A stretch of DNA of 8,008 nucleotides from Zhengella sp041738295 (GTDB taxonomy: Bacteria > Pseudomonadota > Alphaproteobacteria > Rhizobiales > Rhizobiaceae), in assembly GCA_041738295.1 (NCBI GenBank), contig JBGSQC010000313.1:1-8008 (forward strand). The letters are read 5' to 3'. Position numbers and translations under genes: made by a program. Each line of letters opens with the position of its first letter. Within the stretch, counting starts at the first letter, position 1. This document shows, piece by piece, positions 1-5,983 of this stretch. The notes beneath the pieces were generated by a model, which worked only from the letters and a program-made list of their open reading frames with translations, made no database searches and was not told where the DNA came from.

Positions 1-1024
1 CCTGGGCAAAATGGCCCTGTAGCTTCAAGACCCGGTCGTTCAGTCTGGCAAGGTCCTCCATCAGGTGCCCCACTTCACCCTGGATCAGATGCGCCTGCTC
101 GCGCAGCCGCGCATCCTTCAGGATCGCCTGCACCACCTGCACCGAGAGCATCAGCAGCGATGGTGAGACAATGACAACGCGCGCTTTGTGGGCGCGGTGC
201 ACCAGCCCTTCGAAATGTTCGTGGATCCCGGCAAAAACCGACTCCGACGGAACGAACATGAAGGCCGTGTCCTGCGTTTCGCCGGCAATCAGGTATTTCC
301 CGGAGATGTCCTTCAGGTGCACCTCGATGTCACCGCGGAATCGCTGGCGTGCCACCCGTCGTGCTTCCTAGCCTTCAGCTTGGCGGATCGCGTTCCATGC
401 CTCCAGCGGGAACTTGGCGTCGATCACGAGGCCCGCGCCACCATTGGGCATATGAATCAGGCAATCCGGCCGGCTGCCATTGGAAAGCGTGGCCTGGAAC
501 GTGTAGGCGCCTTGCGGCAGTGCGTCGGCAATGATTGCTTCCATGCGGCCCTGCCCGAAGGCGCCGCGTGTCTGCTTGTTGGAGAGGATCGACTGCAACT
601 CGACCACCTGTCCGGCCAGCGCCTGGATGTTGCCCTGCGCCGTGTCGATCACCGCCAGCCGCTCCTGCAGGCGCGACAGGTTCTCATGGGTTGCCCGCGT
701 CTGCTCCGCCATCGACTGGCCAATGCGCCCCGCCATACCGTCCAGCCTCACGTTCAAGGTCTGGTTCATCTGGTCGTGGCGGCTCGCAAACACATCGCTC
801 AATGCTGCAAGCCGCCCGGAAAGCTCGGCCTGAGCCGCCATCATCTGTTCCATCTGGCGCGCCTGAAATACAGCCTCCGACGTTCCACCTGGCCTTTGGC
901 GGAAGACGCGCCACACCGCAAGCAGCACCACGGCACCGGCCAGTGCCGCGAGGTGCCAGTTTGCAATGTCGACCGATCCGAGGCTCCCGGCCGGTTCGAG
1001 AAGAAATGCAGTCAGCCTGTCCAT
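1..1024 (-). pseudogene. rmuC: DNA recombination protein RmuC, amber-interrupted and cut by the left edge
   Basis: RmuC-family proteins are membrane-anchored factors with a PD-(D/E)XK-like nuclease fold that limit recombination at inverted repeats. The N-terminal piece (1024 to 368) has 218 residues: a membrane helix at about 23-40, a coiled-coil stretch at about 50-145, then LSNKQTRGAFGQGRMEAI and the nuclease-like core RPDCLI...IDAKFPLEAW (D187, D202, K204). An in-frame TAG then stops it. Translating past the TAG gives at least 122 more open codons of clear RmuC C-terminal sequence (GKYLIAGETQD, MFVPSES, VVIVSPSLLML, AILKDARLREQ), so one nonsense codon is the only lesion visible. The ATG at 1024 is preceded by an AGGGAG ribosome site. 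The true C-terminus lies outside the window. Family assignment is secure. Whether it is a real mutation, a sequencing error or split translation is open. Confidence 0.88.
368..370 (-). other. In-frame amber (TAG) codon inside rmuC
   Basis: Seen directly: on the minus strand the frame reads Ala-Glu-Gly-TAG-Glu-Ala-Arg-Arg. The residues on both sides are continuous RmuC sequence in the same frame, so no base is gained or lost. The codon is a single substitution from CAG, GAG, AAG, TTG, TCG or TGG. The bases just behind it (AGGAAG, 369-364) resemble a ribosome-binding site placed 8 nt before an in-frame GTG at 355-353, which could permit re-initiation. That last point is inference. Confidence 0.9.
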
Positions 1025-1059
1025 GGTCGCTCCCTACCATACTGGAGGACCATCATAAA

Positions 1060-1074
1060 GAACAAAATATGAAC
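1060..1074 (-). promoter_or_regulatory. LexA-type SOS box (GTTC-N7-GTTC)
   Basis: The plus strand reads GAACAAAATATGAAC, which on the minus strand is GTTC, seven bases, GTTC. This exact direct-repeat architecture is the established LexA operator of Alphaproteobacteria. It sits 35 bp upstream of the rmuC start codon and 48 bp before def, in an AT-rich island between divergent genes. A TATGAT hexamer (1057-1052, minus strand) just downstream could be the rmuC -10 element, so bound LexA would cover the spacer/-35 area. rmuC, a DNA-repair-linked gene, is the likelier target than def. Only the motif is seen; regulation is inferred. Confidence 0.7.
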
Positions 1075-1087
1075 AAATAGCTTGGCG

Positions 1088-1116
1088 TTGACGCTGCGAT
1101 TTGGAAGCCTTATTTG
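1088..1116 (+). promoter_or_regulatory. Candidate def promoter
   Basis: A TTGACG hexamer (1088-1093) lies exactly 17 bp before TATTTG (1111-1116). The -35 match is good and the -10 match is poor (three of six). If used, transcription would begin almost at the def ATG (1123), giving a leaderless or nearly leaderless mRNA. That would fit the lack of a well-placed Shine-Dalgarno sequence before this ATG. Tentative. Confidence 0.3.
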
Positions 1117-1122
1117 GCGGTC

Positions 1123-1656
1123 ATGACCATTCGCCCTCTCGTCCTTTTGCCTGATACCATCCTGCGCACGGTGTCGAAGCCCGTTGAGCGCATAGATGAT
1201 GGCGTGCGCAAATTTGCCTCCGATATGCTGGACACCATGTATGACGCGCCCGGCATCGGGCTGGCTGCCATCCAGGTGGCAGAGCCCCTGCGCATGCTCA
1301 CCATCGACCTTTCCAAGGATGATGAAAAGCGCGAGCCACATGTCTTCATCAATCCCGAAATCCTGGCTGTCGGCGATGCGGCCTCGGTCTACGAGGAAGG
1401 GTGCCTGTCGATCCCGGATTATTATGCCGATGTCGAGCGGCCGGCGTCCCTAACGGTTCGCTATCTTGATCTGGAAGGCCGCGAGCAGATCATGGCTGCC
1501 GACGGGCTGATGGCCACCTGCCTGCAGCACGAGATCGACCATCTGAACGGAATTCTCTTTATCGACCATATTTCGCGCTTGAAGCGGGAAATGGTGATCA
1601 AGAAGTTCCGCAAGCTCGCCAAGGATCGCGGCGGCACGCGCACGATGGTCGGGTGA
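1123..1656 (+). CDS. def: Peptide deformylase
   Basis: Removes the formyl group from the N-terminal methionine of nascent proteins at the ribosome, using a catalytic metal (usually iron). All three signature motifs are present: GIGLAAIQ (residues 44-51), EEGCLS (91-96) and QHEIDH (135-140). Metal ligands are C94, H136 and H140, and the general base is E137. At 177 residues it has full bacterial length. A TTG at 1114 would add three residues (MAV), but the ATG at 1123, giving MTIRPLVLLPD, matches how rhizobial deformylases begin, so I prefer it. It is the first gene of a plus-strand run that ends with fmt and truA. Unusually, a toxin-antitoxin pair separates it from fmt. It is divergent from rmuC across a 98-bp region that holds an SOS box. 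Confidence 0.96.
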   Translation: MTIRPLVLLPDTILRTVSKPVERIDDGVRKFASDMLDTMYDAPGIGLAAIQVAEPLRMLTIDLSKDDEKREPHVFINPEILAVGDAASVYEEGCLSIPDYYADVERPASLTVRYLDLEGREQIMAADGLMATCLQHEIDHLNGILFIDHISRLKREMVIKKFRKLAKDRGGTRTMVG

Positions 1657-1682
1657 CCGGCCTGTACCAGCCTCTTTTGTTC

Positions 1683-1700
1683 TGATATCATTGATATCAA
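1683..1700. promoter_or_regulatory. Tandem palindromic operator of the toxin-antitoxin pair
   Basis: Two copies of the self-complementary octamer TGATATCA (1683-1690 and 1692-1699) are separated by one T; the second can be read as the 10-bp palindrome TTGATATCAA (1691-1700). The block ends 16 bp before the antitoxin ATG. Ribbon-helix-helix antitoxins bind short repeated palindromes like this as a toxin-antitoxin complex and repress their own operon. Placement and symmetry are seen directly; autoregulation is inferred from the family. Confidence 0.65.
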
Positions 1701-1703
1701 GAT

Positions 1704-1710
1704 GAGGTGG
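1704..1710 (+). promoter_or_regulatory. Ribosome-binding site deciding the antitoxin start
   Basis: GAGGTGG lies 5 nt before the ATG at 1716. A GTG at 1707, in frame and nine bases upstream, is inside this site and so is unlikely to be the start. The antitoxin is therefore taken to begin MPDMLLRKIP. Confidence 0.6.
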
Positions 1711-1715
1711 GCCGA

Positions 1716-2000
1716 ATGCCGGACATGCTGCTCAGAAAAATTCCCGCTCCCATGCACGAGGCATTGAAGAAGCTCGCTCGCGTTCAGAATCGAAGTGTCT
1801 CGGACGTCGCCAAGGATGTCATGCAGAGGGGTCTTGATCGCTTCGAGGACACTGAAAAGACAAAAACAAGCAATGCCTGGGATGCCATTCGCATGGCTGT
1901 AGGCGACAACCGGATGACGGTCGAAGAGGCCGAGGAGTTCGACCGGGCAATCGCTGACAATCGCAAGAAGCCACCCCGTGCGCTGCCCGATTTCGAATGA
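1716..2000 (+). CDS. FitA-like ribbon-helix-helix antitoxin
   Basis: This 94-residue protein has an N-terminal Arc/MetJ-type ribbon-helix-helix domain (about 1-42). The strand MPDMLLRKIP is followed by helices containing MHEALKKLARVQNRSVSD and VAKDVMQRGLDRF, in the pattern of FitA and related 'plasmid stability' antitoxins. The acidic and charged tail (about 55-94, ending RALPDFE) is expected to wrap the toxin and block its active site. Its stop codon overlaps the toxin start as ATGA (1997-2000), the usual translational coupling of such pairs. It should bind the tandem TGATATCA palindromes just upstream and repress the pair. Function is inferred from domain pattern and partner. Assignment as an RHH antitoxin is strong; the exact subfamily is less certain. 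Confidence 0.85.
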   Translation: MPDMLLRKIPAPMHEALKKLARVQNRSVSDVAKDVMQRGLDRFEDTEKTKTSNAWDAIRMAVGDNRMTVEEAEEFDRAIADNRKKPPRALPDFE

Positions 2001-2419
2001 TCATTGTCGATACCAACATCGTCGCCGAGTTCATGAAGGAACATCCGGCAGACGGAGTGCGCAAATGGATGCTGCGCCTTCAACCCGATGAGTTGCGGCT
2101 TTGCGCACCTGTGGTGATGGAAACCGTCTTCGGGACAAGCCGTATCGCTCTGCGCTCAGGCAGCAGCAAATTGTCCGATGCCTTCGCAAGGGTGATGGCT
2201 GATGTGTTTCTTGATCGGGTCCTGCCCTTTGATAAGGATTGCGCCGTCCTCGCCGGGAGCCTCAAAGCGAAGCGGGAACGGCAGGGAAGGCCGATTTCCG
2301 AAGGTGACCAGATGATCGCCGCCATCTGCCTCCATCATGGCGCAACACTCGCCACCCGCAATGTGAAAGATTTCGAGGGGCTTGACCTGAAGCTCGTCAA
2401 CCCGTTTGAAGCGGTCTGA
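1997..2419 (+). CDS. vapC: PIN-domain toxin ribonuclease (FitB/VapC family)
   Basis: A 140-residue single PIN domain, the usual toxin length. It opens MIIVDTNIVAEFM and carries the four acidic metal-binding residues expected of PIN nucleases: D5, E42 (in VVMETVFG), D104 (in ISEGDQMIAA) and D125 (in TRNVKDFE). The segments RVLPFD, GRPISEGDQMIAAI, ATLATRNVKDF and LVNPF match the FitB-like branch closely. Characterised family members are Mg/Mn-dependent RNases that cut tRNA or rRNA and stop growth when not neutralised. The active site looks intact, so it is probably a working toxin, held in check by the antitoxin encoded immediately upstream with a 4-nt overlap. Its RNA target cannot be read from sequence. 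The pair sits between def and fmt, which suggests later insertion into a core operon. Confidence 0.9.
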   Translation: MIIVDTNIVAEFMKEHPADGVRKWMLRLQPDELRLCAPVVMETVFGTSRIALRSGSSKLSDAFARVMADVFLDRVLPFDKDCAVLAGSLKAKRERQGRPISEGDQMIAAICLHHGATLATRNVKDFEGLDLKLVNPFEAV

Positions 2420-2435
2420 CCGCACCTCTCGCTTC

Positions 2436-2449
2436 GGAGCACGCCCTTG
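2436..2449 (+). promoter_or_regulatory. Ribosome-binding site and TTG start of fmt
   Basis: GGAG (2436-2439) stands 7 nt before TTG (2447-2449). The next in-frame ATG is codon 8, inside the conserved IIFMGTPDFS strand-loop that begins the Rossmann-like fold, so starting there would remove part of the domain. TTG is therefore the likely start. Confidence 0.7.
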
Positions 2450-3397
2450 AGCCTTCGCATCATTTTCATGGGAACGCCGGATTTCTCCGTGCCGGTCCTG
2501 CGCGCGCTCCATGATGCAGGCCATGAGATCGTCGCCGTCTATTCGCAGCCGCCGCGCAAGGCCGGCCGGCGCGGGCTGGAGATCACTCCTTCGCCCGTCC
2601 ACAAGGCGGCAGATGAACTGGGGATCGAGGTCCGCACGCCGGTTTCGCTGAAGAAGGAAGCCGAGCAACTGGCCTTCAGCGCCTTGAAGGCCGATGTGGC
2701 CGTGGTCGTTGCCTACGGGCTTCTGCTTCCGAAGGCCATCCTTGATGCGCCGCGCCTCGGCTGCTTCAACGGCCATGCCTCGGCGCTGCCGCGCTGGCGC
2801 GGTGCCGCCCCCATTCAGCGGGCCATCATGGCAGGTGACACGCAGACAGCCATGATGATCATGAAGATGGACGAGGGGCTGGATACCGGCCCCGTCGCCA
2901 TGAGTCATTCCATCGCCATTCCTGCAACCATGACCGCAGGCGAGCTTCATGACCGCTTGGCGGAAGCGGGCGCTGCGCTGATGGTCAAGGCCATGGCAGC
3001 GCTGAAAGCCGGAAGCCTGACGCTCACCCCGCAGCCGGATGAAGGCGTCACCTATGCGAAAAAGATCGAAAAGGCCGAGACACGCATTGACTGGGCGCGA
3101 CCTGCTGAGGACGTGCACAATGCCGTTCGCGGCCTCTCGCCTTTTCCCGGGGCCTGGTGCGAAATGGAACTGGGCGGCAAGGTCGAACGGGTGAAGGTGC
3201 TGGCGAGTGAACAGGCAAATGGCGAAGGCGCGCCGGGCACCGTACTCGATGATAAGCTCGCCATCGCCTGCGGTTCCGGTGCTGTGCGCCTGACGCGCTT
3301 GCAGAAGGCCGGGGGCAAGGCGATGGACGGGCCGGAGTTTCTTCGCGGCAATTCAGTGCCCGCAGGGACGGTTCTGCCGCCCGCCGGGAAAGCCTGA
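2447..3397 (+). CDS. fmt: Methionyl-tRNA formyltransferase
   Basis: Transfers a formyl group from 10-formyltetrahydrofolate to Met-tRNAfMet, making the initiator tRNA for translation. The 316-residue length is normal. The N-terminal catalytic domain starts IIFMGTPDFSVPVLRAL. It contains the folate-site signature FNGHASALPRWRGAAPIQ with catalytic N108 and H110, and D146 in DEGLDTGP; these correspond to the Asn-His-Asp triad of the E. coli enzyme. The C-terminal tRNA-binding domain (about 205-310) includes AETRIDW, VRGLSPFPGAW and VRLTRLQKAGGK. It begins at a TTG 27 bp after the toxin stop, and truA follows after 3 bp. In most relatives it follows def directly; here it must rely on read-through from def or the toxin-antitoxin promoter, since no promoter of its own is evident. 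Confidence 0.97.
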   Translation: MSLRIIFMGTPDFSVPVLRALHDAGHEIVAVYSQPPRKAGRRGLEITPSPVHKAADELGIEVRTPVSLKKEAEQLAFSALKADVAVVVAYGLLLPKAILDAPRLGCFNGHASALPRWRGAAPIQRAIMAGDTQTAMMIMKMDEGLDTGPVAMSHSIAIPATMTAGELHDRLAEAGAALMVKAMAALKAGSLTLTPQPDEGVTYAKKIEKAETRIDWARPAEDVHNAVRGLSPFPGAWCEMELGGKVERVKVLASEQANGEGAPGTVLDDKLAIACGSGAVRLTRLQKAGGKAMDGPEFLRGNSVPAGTVLPPAGKA

Positions 3398-3400
3398 GCC

Positions 3401-4153
3401 ATGCCGCGGTTCCGAATGCTGGTTGAATATGACGGCACACCCTACAAGGGCTGGCAGCGCCAGACCAACGGCCATACTGTGCAGGCCGCCATCGAGGCTG
3501 CGATCCTGCGCTTCACGCTCCAGCCGGTCACGCTGCATGTTGCGGGCCGCACCGACACCGGCGTCCACGCCACCGGTCAGGTCTGCCACGCCGATATCGA
3601 GGGCAACTGGACGGAGTTCAAGGTCCGCGAGGCCGTCAACGCCATGCTGCGCGAGGCCGGGGAGGCGGTGACCATCCTCGAAGCCCGGCAGGTGGACGAA
3701 AGCTTTCACGCCCGCTTCTCGGCAATCCGTCGATACTATCTCTACCGGATCATCAACCGGCGCCCGCAGCCAGCCCTCGATCGCCATCGTGTCTGGTGGG
3801 TGAAGAAAGGCCTGATCGACGCCGAGGCCATGCATGAAGCCGCGCAGATGCTGCTCGGCACCCATGACTTCACTACTTTTCGCGCCGCCCAGTGCCAGGC
3901 CTCCAGCCCGGTCAAGACGATGGAAGCCATCGCGGTCAACCGGTCAGGCGAGATGATTGAGGTGCGCTGCCACGCACGCTCTTTCCTGCACAATCAGGTG
4001 CGTTCCATGGTCGGATCGCTCAAGCTGGTGGGCGAGGGCGCTTGGTCGAGGGAAGATCTGCATGCGGCGCTTGAAGCCCGAGACCATCAGGCCTGCGGAG
4101 CGCTGGCCCCGCCGCACGGCCTCTATCTCACACAGGTCGACTACGAAGGCTGA
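3401..4153 (+). CDS. truA: tRNA pseudouridine(38-40) synthase TruA
   Basis: Converts uridines 38-40 in the anticodon arm of many tRNAs to pseudouridine. The 250-residue protein starts MPRFRMLVEYDGTPYKGWQRQ and contains the catalytic-aspartate motif GRTDTGVHATGQ with D52. Other family blocks are RRYYLYRIINR, HDFTTFRAAQCQA, FLHNQVRSMVGSL and the C-terminal APPHGLYLTQVDY. Only 3 bp separate it from the fmt stop, so the two are almost certainly co-transcribed, and a weak GGGAA ribosome site lies in the end of fmt. Its last 13 bases overlap the end of the convergent membrane-protein gene on the minus strand, leaving no room for a separate terminator. Confidence 0.97.
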   Translation: MPRFRMLVEYDGTPYKGWQRQTNGHTVQAAIEAAILRFTLQPVTLHVAGRTDTGVHATGQVCHADIEGNWTEFKVREAVNAMLREAGEAVTILEARQVDESFHARFSAIRRYYLYRIINRRPQPALDRHRVWWVKKGLIDAEAMHEAAQMLLGTHDFTTFRAAQCQASSPVKTMEAIAVNRSGEMIEVRCHARSFLHNQVRSMVGSLKLVGEGAWSREDLHAALEARDHQACGALAPPHGLYLTQVDYEG

Positions 4154-4737
4154 AGGCTGAGACCCAGCACTTGCAGCGCCGCAATATTGCTGGCTATTGA
4201 AAGCATCAGCACCAGCCCGAAGATCAGCGTTGAATAAGTCGCATCGCGCCCGAATATGGCCCAAGCCAGCCGCCAGCCAAGGGTCAGCGAGATCGCGGCG
4301 GACAAAAGCAGGAAGGCCTCGCCTGCCGACCCCGGTTCGCCGGAAAAAGCGCCGAGCAGCACAGGCGGCACGATCAGCCAGGCCAGAAGCGCGCTGCCCC
4401 AATTGCTGGCGATGATGTAAGGCGCATAGCGACGCCCGAGTTGGAGCCGGCCAGCAGCTGCACCGAGCAGGATGATCGGGACAATCCAGACAGCGACATC
4501 AGTGAGGGCGAGCCGGAAAATGACCGTCCCCTGCGGCAGCCCGCTTTCGGCCGCATAGCCGGGGGAGGACGCAATCCAGCTCATCACCAGTGCCGGCAGC
4601 GCGATGATTGTCGCGAGGAATGAGCGCCAGAACCCTTCGGGCGAAATGTCCATATGGGAAAGCGCGTCGCTTCGTCCGGTTACCATCAGCCGCCAGGCGG
4701 CCGTCAGGTGTCGCTGGAAATAGTCGCCATCCACCAT
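4141..4737 (-). CDS. Conserved five-TM membrane protein, function unknown
   Basis: I do not recognise a functional family. The 198-residue protein has a hydrophilic N-terminus with a DISPEGFWRSF segment, then about five hydrophobic helices at 37-57, 73-95, 107-131, 141-163 and 168-190. There is no signal peptide and no catalytic motif I can name. It resembles small rhizobial proteins found beside dapE and truA that are often labelled loosely as transporters or Yip1-like. I would not rely on that label. The start ATG lies 3 bp after the dapE stop, so it is very probably the last gene of the dapE transcript. Its 3' end overlaps truA by 13 bp in tail-to-tail orientation. It is likely an inner-membrane protein. 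Confidence 0.8.
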   Translation of the reverse strand: MVDGDYFQRHLTAAWRLMVTGRSDALSHMDISPEGFWRSFLATIIALPALVMSWIASSPGYAAESGLPQGTVIFRLALTDVAVWIVPIILLGAAAGRLQLGRRYAPYIIASNWGSALLAWLIVPPVLLGAFSGEPGSAGEAFLLLSAAISLTLGWRLAWAIFGRDATYSTLIFGLVLMLSIASNIAALQVLGLSLQPS

Positions 4738-4740
4738 GGA

Positions 4741-5943
4741 TCAGCCTGCCGCCTTGGCGGCATACCAGTCGCCGATGAAACGCTCATAGATGCGCGTCAG
4801 CGTTTCAAGATCGCTCACCGGCACCCGCTCGTCCACCATGTGCATGGTCTGGCCGACCAGGCCGAATTCCACCACCGGGCAATAATCCTTGATGAAGCGG
4901 GCATCCGATGTACCGCCGGATGTTGACAGCCTTGGAATACGTCCGGTTTCGGCTTCGATGGCGCGGGCCAGTGTGCCGGTCAGCGCCTCGTCACGCGTCA
5001 GGAACACATGGCTTGGCCGGTCAGCCCAGGCGATCTCGTAATTCACCGGCTCGGTCTTTCCGGGCCTGAGTGAAGGATCCTCTGCCGCCCGGTCGAGACG
5101 ATTGTGGATTTCCGCCATCAGGCTCTCGGCCGTCCACGTGTCGTTGAAGCGGATGTTGAATTTCGCATAGGCTTTGGCGGCTATCACATTGGTTGCCGGA
5201 TTGCCGGTGTCGATGGACGTGATCTCGAGGTTCGACGGCTGGAAATCAGCCGTGCCCGAATCAAAGGGCGGGGTCATCAGCGCTGTCACCAGCGTGACCA
5301 GCGAGGAGACCGGATTGTCGGCCAAATGCGGATAGGCCACATGGCCCTGCCTGCCGGTCACGAGGATCGTGCCGGAGAGCGATCCGCGCCGCCCGTTCTT
5401 GATCATATCGCCAAGCGCTTCGGGATTGGTCGGTTCGCCGACGAGGCAGGCGTCCCAGCGCTCGCCCTTCGCCGCAGCCCATTCCAGCAGCTTCACCGTG
5501 CCGTTGATGGCCGGGCCTTCCTCGTCGCCGGTGATCAGGAAGGAGACCGAGCCTTTCGGAACGCCATGTTTCTCAACGTGGCGCGCATAGGCGGCGGCAA
5601 AGCAGGCAATTCCACCCTTCATGTCCACTGCGCCTCGGCCAAACAGCACGCCGTCGCGCACTTCGCCTGCAAAGGGGCCGGAGGTCCAGGCAGCCTCGTC
5701 TCCAACCGGCACGACATCGGTATGTCCGGCAAACATGAGGTGCGGACCTTCCGTGCCGATGCGGGCATAGAGGTTCTCGATGTCAGGCGTGTCGTCCTCG
5801 GAAAAGACCGGGCGCTCGACGGCAAAGCCCTGGGGTGAAAGCAGGTCTTCGAGATAGGCCAGCGCCCCGCCTTCCGCTGGTGTCACGGAGGGGCAGGAAA
5901 TCAGTCGGGCGAGAATGGCAACGGGATCGTTGATGTGCGTCAT
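4741..5943 (-). CDS. dapE: Succinyl-diaminopimelate desuccinylase
   Basis: Di-zinc hydrolase that cleaves N-succinyl-LL-2,6-diaminopimelate to LL-diaminopimelate and succinate, in the lysine and peptidoglycan precursor pathway. The 400-residue M20-family protein has FAGHTDVVPVGD with zinc ligand H74 and D76, the bridging D107 in GRGAVDMKGG, the catalytic glutamate pair E141-E142 in TGDEEGPA, E170 in VGEPT, and the final ligand H368 in GQTMHMVDE. These match the spacing of the known enzyme. The dimerisation (lid) domain spans roughly 185-300, with GRQGHVAYPHLADNP. The ATG at 5943 gives the usual short N-terminus (MTHINDPVAILARLISCPSVTPAEGG), although no good ribosome site is seen before it. 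It lies 40 bp after the unknown 245-aa gene and 3 bp before the five-TM gene, on the same strand as dapD. Confidence 0.97.
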   Translation of the reverse strand: MTHINDPVAILARLISCPSVTPAEGGALAYLEDLLSPQGFAVERPVFSEDDTPDIENLYARIGTEGPHLMFAGHTDVVPVGDEAAWTSGPFAGEVRDGVLFGRGAVDMKGGIACFAAAYARHVEKHGVPKGSVSFLITGDEEGPAINGTVKLLEWAAAKGERWDACLVGEPTNPEALGDMIKNGRRGSLSGTILVTGRQGHVAYPHLADNPVSSLVTLVTALMTPPFDSGTADFQPSNLEITSIDTGNPATNVIAAKAYAKFNIRFNDTWTAESLMAEIHNRLDRAAEDPSLRPGKTEPVNYEIAWADRPSHVFLTRDEALTGTLARAIEAETGRIPRLSTSGGTSDARFIKDYCPVVEFGLVGQTMHMVDERVPVSDLETLTRIYERFIGDWYAAKAAG

Positions 5944-5983
5944 GACCCATGTGATTAGCCAAAGGCATGGCCGCTGTCATCCG

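Noticed and set aside
368..370. TAG in rmuC as a pyrrolysine or other recoded codon
   Set aside because: Pyrrolysine use is not expected in this lineage, and RmuC has no known special residue at this position. A nonsense mutation or sequencing error is simpler.
188..1072. Plus-strand open frame of 294 codons antisense to rmuC
   Set aside because: Its product is rich in Arg, His, Leu and Cys with no recognisable domain, and the minus-strand frame is clear RmuC. It is a GC-rich shadow.
1654..2422. TGACCG at both the def stop (1654-1659) and the toxin stop (2417-2422), considered as an insertion-site duplication
   Set aside because: Six bases including a stop codon are too short to distinguish from chance, and there are no flanking inverted repeats.
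2411..2423. Short palindrome GCGGTC-T-GACCGC at the toxin stop codon, considered as a terminator
   Set aside because: The stem is only 6 bp with a one-base centre and no following T-run, so it cannot form a normal terminator hairpin.
2156..3118. Minus-strand open frame of 320 codons antisense to the toxin and fmt
   Set aside because: It is long, but it covers two well-supported genes, shows no family motifs, and has the compositional look of a complementary-frame artefact.
3353..3865. Minus-strand open frame of 170 codons antisense to the fmt end and truA
   Set aside because: Shadow of two convincing plus-strand genes.
5104..5838. Plus-strand open frame of 244 codons antisense to dapE
   Set aside because: It lies fully inside dapE, whose catalytic motifs are all intact; no domain or plausible start context supports it.
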